A DNA stretch of 34,502 bases, from positions 1-34,502 of the forward strand of contig SOKC01000021.1 in NCBI GenBank assembly GCA_004376325.1, read 5' to 3'. Below, in pieces: positions 9,445 through 15,766 of the stretch (position 1 is its first letter; every line of letters starts with the position of its first letter). The position numbers and the translations under genes were made by a program. The notes below the pieces were generated by a model, which saw nothing but the letters and a program-made list of their open reading frames with translations, did no database searches and was not told the origin of the DNA. The DNA comes from Actinomycetota bacterium (lineage in GTDB: Bacteria > Actinomycetota > Humimicrobiia > Humimicrobiales > Humimicrobiaceae).

Positions 9445-10758
9445 TTATTCAATAAGTGAAAAAACAAGGCTTCCAATAATTACAGTACTTCCTTCACTGA
9501 CACCCATCTTTTTTAGCCTGTCTGCAATCCCCATTTTTTTTAGTCTATATTTTAAATAATCTAATGCTTCTTCATTCTCTAAATCAGTCATAGCCACCAG
9601 TCTTTCTAATTTTTTATTCTTCACAATATATTCATTATTATTTTTTTCAATTTCAATTTTTTCCATCTCCAGATTTCTTTTATCCAGACTATAAACTTTT
9701 ACTCTCTCCTGTTTTTTAAGCTCCACACCTTTATCTTTCTTGAGCTCCTCTCTGCACCCGGCCACTTTCTTATATAAATCCCAGATTAACTTATCAAGAC
9801 CCTGCCCCGTAATTGCTGATGTTAAAAAAACACTCTTACCGCTCTTATTTTCAAGAACTTTCTTAATTTTATTTAACTTATCACTATCAGCAACCAGGTC
9901 AATCTTATTTATTAAAACTACATAATCTTTTTTATATACATCAATATTATATAGCCTTATCTCCTCTCTTAAAATATTAAAAGTCTCAATTATGTCCTGT
10001 CTCTCATCTATAATCCTCTGCCCGTCTAAAACTACTGCCAGCACTATGGATCTGGTTATGTGTCTTAAAAATTTATCCCCCAGACCCATTCCCTTATGCG
10101 CGCCTTTTATCAAACCCGGGACATCGGTAACCACAAAGTCTTCATCATCTACAGTCACCACGCCCAGATTAGGAGTTAAAGTGGTGAAAGGATAATCTGC
10201 TATTTTTGGCCTTGCCGCTGATATGCGGCTGATTATGGTAGATTTACCGGAATTTGGAAATCCAACCAGTGCCACATCCGCCACAAGTCTTAACTCAAGA
10301 TTAATCCAGAAATCTTCCGTTTTTTCCCCTATTTCCGCAAATGCAGGGAACCTTCTTTTTGAAGATACGAAACTTGAATTTCCCCTACCACCTATACCAC
10401 CTTCAGCTATAACAATTTCATCTCCGGGATTGTCCAGATCAGCAATTATATTTTCCCTGTCGTCTTTAATTATGGTTCCTGCAGGAACTTTTATAATCAA
10501 ATCCTTTCCGTCTTTACCATTTCTATTATTGGGCTCTCCATTCTTACCGTTTTCGGCTTTAAAATGTATCTTCTTTTTAAATCCATATAAAGTGCTTAAA
10601 TCCCGGGTGGCTTCTATTATTACATCTCCACCCTTTCCGCCGCTTCCCCCACTGGGAATTTTCCTGCCCCCGCTTTTTAATTTAAAAAAGGCAACTATAC
10701 CATTCCCACCGTTTCCTGATTTTATATTAATTTTTGCCTCATCTAAGAACATAGCCAC
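9445..10758 (-). CDS. obgE: Obg family GTPase with OCT domain
   Basis: FLDEAKINIKSGNGGNGIVAFFK (Obg fold), GFPNSGKSTII, DYPFTTLTPNLGVV, DVPGLIKGAHKGMGLGDKFLRHI; OCT-like C-terminus. Confidence 0.96.
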   Translation of the reverse strand: MAMFLDEAKINIKSGNGGNGIVAFFKLKSGGRKIPSGGSGGKGGDVIIEATRDLSTLYGFKKKIHFKAENGKNGEPNNRNGKDGKDLIIKVPAGTIIKDDRENIIADLDNPGDEIVIAEGGIGGRGNSSFVSSKRRFPAFAEIGEKTEDFWINLELRLVADVALVGFPNSGKSTIISRISAARPKIADYPFTTLTPNLGVVTVDDEDFVVTDVPGLIKGAHKGMGLGDKFLRHITRSIVLAVVLDGQRIIDERQDIIETFNILREEIRLYNIDVYKKDYVVLINKIDLVADSDKLNKIKKVLENKSGKSVFLTSAITGQGLDKLIWDLYKKVAGCREELKKDKGVELKKQERVKVYSLDKRNLEMEKIEIEKNNNEYIVKNKKLERLVAMTDLENEEALDYLKYRLKKMGIADRLKKMGVSEGSTVIIGSLVFSLIE

Positions 10759-10824
10759 TCTGAAAATAAATAATAATTATGCCTATTCTTTCCTGCTTAT
10801 AGTTTTTTAAGTTAAACTCTAAAA

Positions 10825-10833
10825 ATTATACCA
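10825..10833 (-). promoter_or_regulatory. Candidate extended -10 promoter for obgE (TGGTATAAT)
   Basis: Minus strand reads CTCTGGTATAATTTTTAG about 70 nt upstream of the obgE start; consensus TATAAT with TGn extension, no strong -35. Confidence 0.4.
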
Positions 10834-10846
10834 GAGCTATATTCTG

Positions 10847-11863
10847 CTACAGTTTAAATACTGCCTTATATATTTTCCTCTGAAGCATCAGGTCCAGGCC
10901 TTTTTTAAAATCTGAAAGCGACATTACTTCTGATATCAGGGGAGATAAATTTATTTTTTTACTGCTTATGATATCATAAGCACGCTTTAACGTCTCAGGA
11001 GTAGCAGAATAAGAACTCTTTATGGCCAGTTCTCTCTTATATACTTTTTCAAAATCAACTTTGATTTTACTTTCCTTCCCTGATACTCCAAAAATATTAA
11101 TTGTTCCTCCATCTCTAAGGTAGTTAAGAGCTTCACCCAGCGTATATTTATTGGTTACGGTAAGTATGGCAATATCAACACCTATATCTGTAATATCTTT
11201 AATTTCCCGGGCAACATTCTGGTTTGACGGATTTATGGTATAGTCTGCTCCCAGAAATCTGGCCATGGATAACCGGTCATTATCCAGTTCAATAGCCACT
11301 ACTCTTCCACCTGATAGTTTTATTAACTGGATAAAAAGCATTCCAATAACCCCGGTTCCTACTACAGAAAATATATCATCTTTCCGGAAAGTAACTCTAT
11401 CCACAGCCCTGATGCAGCAGGCCAGGGGTTCTACAAATAATGCTTCTAGAAGGTTGGAGTATGTGGGGATTTTAAAAGTAGTATACCTGATATGTTCTTT
11501 TGACAGCCTTATATATTGACAGAATGAACCTGGATATATATTGGTTTCTTTAAAGTGTCTGCACATTGAATGGTTACCATGTAAACAATAATGACACCGG
11601 TAACAGGGTATGTGATGAGATACCACTACTATATCATCCAGGCCAAACTTAGTTACATTCTTCCCAACTTCTACTACTCTTCCCACTACTTCATGTCCAT
11701 AAACTGCCGGCTTTTTTGCATCTGAATCAAGTATCTTTATAATATCAGAACCACATAGGCCGGTATATATCATCTCTATTAGCATCTCGTCTTTTTGTAT
11801 CTCTGGCTTATCTATTTCTTTCAGCTTAAATTCATTTTGATTGTAGCAAAGCAAAGCTTTCAT
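10847..11863 (-). CDS. Zinc-dependent MDR alcohol/polyol dehydrogenase
   Basis: YTGLCGSDI, YGHEVVGRVVEVG (catalytic zinc region), CYRCHYCLHGNHSMC (structural zinc), VVGTGVIGMLFIQL (Rossmann). Confidence 0.88.
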   Translation of the reverse strand: MKALLCYNQNEFKLKEIDKPEIQKDEMLIEMIYTGLCGSDIIKILDSDAKKPAVYGHEVVGRVVEVGKNVTKFGLDDIVVVSHHIPCYRCHYCLHGNHSMCRHFKETNIYPGSFCQYIRLSKEHIRYTTFKIPTYSNLLEALFVEPLACCIRAVDRVTFRKDDIFSVVGTGVIGMLFIQLIKLSGGRVVAIELDNDRLSMARFLGADYTINPSNQNVAREIKDITDIGVDIAILTVTNKYTLGEALNYLRDGGTINIFGVSGKESKIKVDFEKVYKRELAIKSSYSATPETLKRAYDIISSKKINLSPLISEVMSLSDFKKGLDLMLQRKIYKAVFKL

Positions 11864-11868
11864 AATGA

Positions 11869-12906
11869 TTAGGTTGTAATATTATATTTTATACCTTTCT
11901 GCTGACCCATGAGCTCCAGCGCACTTACCAGTTTTTCAAGGGGCATATCAGCAGTTATAAATTTAACAGTATCAATCTGCCTCGAGGTTATTAGGTCAAA
12001 TGCCTTTTTTACATAGTAAGGAGTATGATGGTATACTCCTTTTATAGTAAGCTCTGAGTAATGCAGTAGCTGAGTATCTATATTTACTGATGTACCTGAG
12101 ACACATCCACCAAATAAGTTAATGGTAGCTCCTTTTCTACCCATAAGGATAGTCATCTCCCATACTTCGGGGATTCCGGTAGCGTCAACTGCTACATCTA
12201 CTCCTTTTTTATCTTCAGTTAGCTCTTTTACTGCAGCAACCTGATCAGATTCTTTTGATGCATTAATGGTGTAATCAGCGCCAAAATCCTTAGCATATTC
12301 TAACCTTTCATCTGATAAGTCCACTGATATTACAAGTGCGCCTTTTAGCCTGGCTAGAGCAATAAACATAAGTCCAATAGGTCCTGCGCCGTTAATCACC
12401 ACCATATCATCAGTTTTAATATTGGACTCTTCTATGCCATGCGCCACACAAGCCAGTGGTTCCAACAGCGCAGCTTCCCTGTAATCTATTTTATCTGGTA
12501 TTATATATGTATTTTTTTTCAATATTTTTCCTGGTATCTTTATATACTCTGCATAGGCACCATTATTGTATATCAGATTCTCGCAAAGAGAGTATCTTTC
12601 AAGTTTACAGTAATAACATTCATAACAGGGAACACTATTTACTGCCACTATTCTATCGCCTACTTTGAAATTATCCACGTCACTACCTATTTCTACAATA
12701 TCGCCAGCCCATTCATGGCCAAAAACTGAAGCTTCTTTTATCATAGTAGGATGACCTCTTCTATATGTCTTTAGGTCTGAACCACAGGTAAGGGCACTTT
12801 TTATTTTAACCAGTGCTTCATCATCCCCTATCTCAGGTATATTTATATTTTCATATCTTACATCTTCAGGTCCGTAAAATAACTGAGCTTTCATTTTACC
12901 TTTCAT
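11869..12906 (-). CDS. Zinc-dependent MDR alcohol/polyol dehydrogenase (paralogue of the preceding gene)
   Basis: LTCGSDLKTYRRGHP, FGHEWAGDIVEIG, CYECYYCKLERYSLC, INGAGPIGLMFIALA. Start at 12906 or 12894. Confidence 0.88.
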   Translation of the reverse strand: MKGKMKAQLFYGPEDVRYENINIPEIGDDEALVKIKSALTCGSDLKTYRRGHPTMIKEASVFGHEWAGDIVEIGSDVDNFKVGDRIVAVNSVPCYECYYCKLERYSLCENLIYNNGAYAEYIKIPGKILKKNTYIIPDKIDYREAALLEPLACVAHGIEESNIKTDDMVVINGAGPIGLMFIALARLKGALVISVDLSDERLEYAKDFGADYTINASKESDQVAAVKELTEDKKGVDVAVDATGIPEVWEMTILMGRKGATINLFGGCVSGTSVNIDTQLLHYSELTIKGVYHHTPYYVKKAFDLITSRQIDTVKFITADMPLEKLVSALELMGQQKGIKYNITT

Positions 12907-12907
12907 C

Positions 12908-13087
12908 TTAAAAACATGGCTCGGAGACCCTTTCCGTAAGGGAGGGGAGGAGAGCCATCCTCCTTTCTATAAGTAAAGTTTTAGCACTTTCTAAAAGTTT
13001 TAGTTGACTGTATTTTACTGAAGCAGATAATTTTTCTCCAGTAAGCATTCTAATTGTGTATGTATTTCTTTCTTTTAACTTCTGCAT
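12908..13087 (-). CDS. Small 59-aa ORF of unknown function (possible leader ORF, or fortuitous within a palindromic element)
   Basis: Reading the minus strand: MQKLKERNTYTIRMLTGEKLSASVKYSQLKLLESAKTLLIERRMALLPSLTERVSEPCF*; AGGAGG 10 nt upstream (13098-13103); TAA ends 1 nt before the ATG of the downstream dehydrogenase (TAAGATG). Below the cutoff of the supplied ORF list. Confidence 0.3.
   Translation of the reverse strand: MQKLKERNTYTIRMLTGEKLSASVKYSQLKLLESAKTLLIERRMALLPSLTERVSEPCF
12916..12958. repeat. Nested hairpin ATGGCTC(12916-12922)/GAGCCAT(12952-12958) with inner CCCTT(12928-12932)/AAGGG(12938-12942)
   Basis: Perfect 7-bp outer and 5-bp inner inverted repeats read directly from sequence. 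Confidence 0.75.
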
Positions 13088-13103
13088 AGTTCTTATGCCT
13101 CCT

Positions 13104-13161
13104 AGTCAACCAGAGACTTTATTCAAGCCTCTTCCTTTAGGGAGAAGTAGTTGACTTGAAT
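13104..13161. repeat. Interleaved inverted repeats AGTCAAC(13104-13110)/GTTGACT(13150-13156) and ATTCAAG(13121-13127)/CTTGAAT(13155-13161)
   Basis: Both pairs are perfect 7-bp matches; arms interleave (pseudoknot topology or mutually exclusive) and share 2 nt. Confidence 0.75.
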
Positions 13162-13172
13162 ATGTTACTTAA

Positions 13173-13200
13173 ATATTACAGAAAGAATTTACCCAGTCAA
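13173..13200 (-). promoter_or_regulatory. Candidate promoter TTGACT-16-TAATAT
   Basis: Minus strand TTGACTGGGTAAATTCTTTCTGTAATAT; -35 at 13200-13195, -10 at 13178-13173; predicted start ~13166, just before the palindromic segment. Confidence 0.4.
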
Positions 13201-13281
13201 GCAAATAAAAACTGTGGATGTGTGAATAATAAATAAAATCTTTAAAAATTAAAAACATACAAATAGCCTCTCACCAAAGTT

Positions 13282-14088
13282 TTAACTCAAAAAAAATAAC
13301 TGCTTGCAGGTAAAACTTGAAAACAAATCCACTCCAACTCTAATGATTGTTATTGTCAGAAGTATTACAAAAATTACTCTAATAATTTGTGGTTTTATTT
13401 TTTTATTTATATATACTCCAATCCTGGATCCTCCAATTGCTCCCAGAGCCACAGAAAGTCCAATAAAGAAATCAAATCTAACCGCAAGTAGCTTTCCTGC
13501 AATTCCAAATATTGCATTACAAAATATAATCATAAGTGAGGTACCAATAGCAATTTTTAAAGGAAAGTCAAATAGGATTACGAGAAGTGGCACATAAAAG
13601 AAGCCTCCTCCAACTCCCAGTATGCCAAAAGCAAATCCTGCCACCAGAGAGATTGGGACTATTTTAAGGTAAGCTTTATTATCAGGAACAAGGTTTGCGA
13701 CAATCTTACTTTCCTTGCTGCTGTCACTGTTATTCCTTTTTATGAAAAATAATACTATAGCCAAAACTGCAGTACAAAGATAAATGACCTTTATGGTAGT
13801 ATCCGTAATATACTGGGTAAAATATGAACCAAAAAAATAGGTAACAGTACTGGATAGGCCGAAAATCAACGCATATCTAAAATTAATGGTTTTCTGCAGG
13901 TGATTAAATAATGTTCCGAAAGAGCTAGCAAAGAAAGTCTGTACTACTGAAATTGCTGTAGCAGCCTTTACTTCTACACTGGTAATATATAACAAAATCG
14001 GGATAATCAGTACACCACCACCTATACCCAGAAGCCCTGCTACTGCCCCACCTAAAATTCCAATTCCAAAAAACTTTAAATATTCCAT
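13282..14088 (-). CDS. TauE/SafE family (DUF81) sulfite/anion exporter-like permease
   Basis: 268 aa, multiple TMs; two GxxGGxxAGLLGIGGG-type repeats (GILGGAVAGLLGIGGGVLIIPILL; AGFAFGILGVGGGFFYVPLLVIL). Confidence 0.9.
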   Translation of the reverse strand: MEYLKFFGIGILGGAVAGLLGIGGGVLIIPILLYITSVEVKAATAISVVQTFFASSFGTLFNHLQKTINFRYALIFGLSSTVTYFFGSYFTQYITDTTIKVIYLCTAVLAIVLFFIKRNNSDSSKESKIVANLVPDNKAYLKIVPISLVAGFAFGILGVGGGFFYVPLLVILFDFPLKIAIGTSLMIIFCNAIFGIAGKLLAVRFDFFIGLSVALGAIGGSRIGVYINKKIKPQIIRVIFVILLTITIIRVGVDLFSSFTCKQLFFLS

Positions 14089-14117
14089 ATCTCTTTTCTA
14101 TTAAATCAATATTGCAA

Positions 14118-14537
14118 TCAAAATTCATCAAGGCTTTTAATAAAATCAAAATTACTTTTATTTTTCAGTATTTCTTTATCTTCCGTCAGAAGTAGAGCCT
14201 GCTCACTTATGGCCACAGAAATATAAAGAGAATCATAGAATGTTAATTTAGTTCTATCCGCTATATTAATTGATGTATCAATAATTTTTTTATTTGAGAA
14301 GATCACTTTCATGTTCATAAGATGTAAACTTTCTGAAGCTGAGTATATATCATCCACATTTAAGTATTTTTTACTAAGTAAGGTATTTATAATTTCGAAA
14401 AAGAATAGATCCGGCACAATAATTTCTATTTCATTTTGAAATTGTTGTTGCAATAATTTATTTGCCAGATCAGTGTTGCTTTCATTCTCATATCTGAACC
14501 ACTTCACTCCAATTGAAGCATCCAATACAATTTTCAT
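14118..14537 (-). CDS. PIN domain ribonuclease toxin (VapC-like)
   Basis: Acidic residues of the PIN fold: MKIVLDASIGVKWF, FFFEIINTL, LTFYDSLYISVA, LLLTEDKEIL; preceded by an RHH gene overlapping by 4 nt. Confidence 0.88.
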   Translation of the reverse strand: MKIVLDASIGVKWFRYENESNTDLANKLLQQQFQNEIEIIVPDLFFFEIINTLLSKKYLNVDDIYSASESLHLMNMKVIFSNKKIIDTSINIADRTKLTFYDSLYISVAISEQALLLTEDKEILKNKSNFDFIKSLDEF

Positions 14538-14821
14538 TTCTTCTTTAAATTCCTATCTCTCCATTCCCTTATTTCTTCTACAGCACTCTTTCCAGAAGGA
14601 AAATTCTTACTTTTAGCGCGAAGCTGCTCTTGTATTTTTATTGCCCGCTCAATATCTTTTCTCCTTTGCTCTTTTTTCTTCAGTTCTTTTATACTGGCAA
14701 TATATTGAGCAGTTGCTTCTCTAATTAACTGGCTTTTACCCATCTTCTCCGTTGCACAAAATTCATTAATCTCTTTGAGATTTTTTTCAGGGATAGTTAT
14801 ATTTATTCTCTTTACGCTCAT
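14534..14821 (-). CDS. Ribbon-helix-helix antitoxin (VapB/CopG-like); ORF track extends to 14851
   Basis: MSVKRINITIPEKNLKEINEFCATEKMGKSQLIREATAQYIASIKE is an RHH pattern; start assigned to the second Met at 14821. Confidence 0.85.
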   Translation of the reverse strand: MSVKRINITIPEKNLKEINEFCATEKMGKSQLIREATAQYIASIKELKKKEQRRKDIERAIKIQEQLRAKSKNFPSGKSAVEEIREWRDRNLKKK

Positions 14822-14823
14822 TT

Positions 14824-14846
14824 TATACTCACCATAAGTAAGTATA
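14824..14846. promoter_or_regulatory. Candidate autoregulatory operator: TATACTCAC-CATAA-GTAAGTATA
   Basis: Near-perfect 9-bp inverted repeat (8/9) overlapping the candidate -10 (14846-14841). Confidence 0.5.
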
Positions 14847-14868
14847 AACAATACATATTAAATGTCAA
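14841..14868 (-). promoter_or_regulatory. Candidate TA promoter TTGACA-16-TATACT
   Basis: Minus strand TTGACATTTAATATGTATTGTTTATACT, -35 at 14868-14863, -10 at 14846-14841; predicted start about 13 nt before the antitoxin ATG. Confidence 0.55.
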
Positions 14869-15018
14869 CTTCTTTGTAGCTTTTTATTTAAAAGATTAGT
14901 TATATAAAATGAAAATGTTATGTGTATTTTTATGGCTGGGATAATCATAAACAAAACAAATAGCATCAATCTTCTCTGCAAATTCGATTATCTTATTCTT
15001 ATTGGGGGAGGGGTGAGA

Positions 15019-15273
15019 TTACGCAGAAATTATATTTATTACTTTACCTTTTTTACTGTTTTTTATAAATTCAACTCTTCCATCAGCCCTGGCAAAAAGA
15101 GTATGATCCCGTCCTATGCCCACATTAAGGCCTGGTCTGTATCTAGTTCCTCTTTGCCTTATAATAATATTTCCTGCAGCCACAAGCTGTCCTCCGGCCC
15201 TTTTTATGCCCAAAAATTTTGGGTTGCTGTCTCTTCCATTTCTGGTGCTTCCTAAACCTTTTTTACTAGACAT
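15019..15273 (-). CDS. rpmA: 50S ribosomal protein L27
   Basis: [61 protein letters not shown]. Confidence 0.97.
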   Translation of the reverse strand: MSSKKGLGSTRNGRDSNPKFLGIKRAGGQLVAAGNIIIRQRGTRYRPGLNVGIGRDHTLFARADGRVEFIKNSKKGKVINIISA

Positions 15274-15290
15274 AAGTTTCTCTCCTGTTG

Positions 15291-15629
15291 CTATTGCTTT
15301 ACACTTATTTTATTCAAATGTAATATCGTAAGTAACTGCCTGTGCCCAACTTTTCTCCTATATCTTTTTTTAGGCTTATATTTAAAGGCAATTACCTTAT
15401 CTCCTTTTATTTGCTTCTTTATAGTAGCTTTTACCGCAGCCTTTGCCAATACCGGCTTTCCAATCTCTATTTTATCACCATTACTGATAAGATTGACTTC
15501 CGAAAGCGTGATCTTATCACCTTCTTTACCTTCAATTCTTTCCACTACTATATCTTTATTTTCTTCTACTTTATATTGTTTACCGCCACTGGTGATTATT
15601 GCGTAAATTTTTGCCTCCATAGCCATCAT
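15291..15629 (-). CDS. rplU: 50S ribosomal protein L21
   Basis: [33 protein letters not shown]...[26 protein letters not shown]. Confidence 0.97.
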   Translation of the reverse strand: MMAMEAKIYAIITSGGKQYKVEENKDIVVERIEGKEGDKITLSEVNLISNGDKIEIGKPVLAKAAVKATIKKQIKGDKVIAFKYKPKKRYRRKVGHRQLLTILHLNKISVKQ

Positions 15630-15645
15630 CCAATTTCAGAGTGCA

Positions 15646-15675
15646 ATATTAACATACATAATATTGCCCTGTCAA
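15646..15675 (-). promoter_or_regulatory. Candidate promoter for rplU-rpmA: TTGACA-18-TAATAT with TGn extension
   Basis: Minus strand TTGACAGGGCAATATTATGTATGTTAATAT; -35 at 15675-15670, -10 at 15651-15646. Confidence 0.55.
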
Positions 15676-15766
15676 TTTAAAACATTTAAAGGAAAAATTG
15701 ATGTTTTAGAGGTGAGAAGAAAAATCACTCCCCGGAGCTTGTTTATTAAAACGTTTATTATTTACT

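Larger units (their letters stand above)
12911..13161. mobile_element. Candidate solo/relic IS200/IS605-superfamily element or omegaRNA-like palindromic element
   Basis: Plus-strand segment ATTCAAGCCTCTTCCTTTAGGGAGAAGTAGTTGACTTGAAT resembles IS605-type right ends (hairpin with CTTTAG loop followed by TAGTTGAC). Nearby: hairpin GCATAGTTCTTATGC, AGTCAAC/GTTGACT pairing, and hairpin ATGGCTC...GAGCCAT at the other side. No transposase ORF. Boundaries approximate. Confidence 0.35.

Noticed and set aside
10223-10810. 195-aa plus-strand ORF antisense to obgE
   Set aside because: MVDLPEFGNPTSATSATSL-type frames are a predictable shadow of conserved GTPase codons; obgE on the opposite strand is unambiguous.
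13004-13156. Reading the plus-strand frame ending SQPETLFKPLPLGRSS* as a surviving TnpB C-terminus
   Set aside because: The tail is suggestive, but the preceding residues (LYFTEADNFSPVSILIVYVFLSFNFCIVLMPP) show no RuvC or zinc-finger TnpB motif, so I do not call a tnpB gene or pseudogene.
12961-13161. CRISPR-like array from the AGTTGACT and AGTTTTAG repeats
   Set aside because: Repeats are only 7-8 bp, in mixed orientation and irregularly spaced; no cas genes.
14920-15255. 111-aa plus-strand ORF opposite rpmA
   Set aside because: Antisense to L27; no motif support.
15690-15766. Rho-independent terminator between rng and rplU (ACTCCCCGGAGCT)
   Set aside because: The palindrome leaves almost no loop; stem too weak to support.
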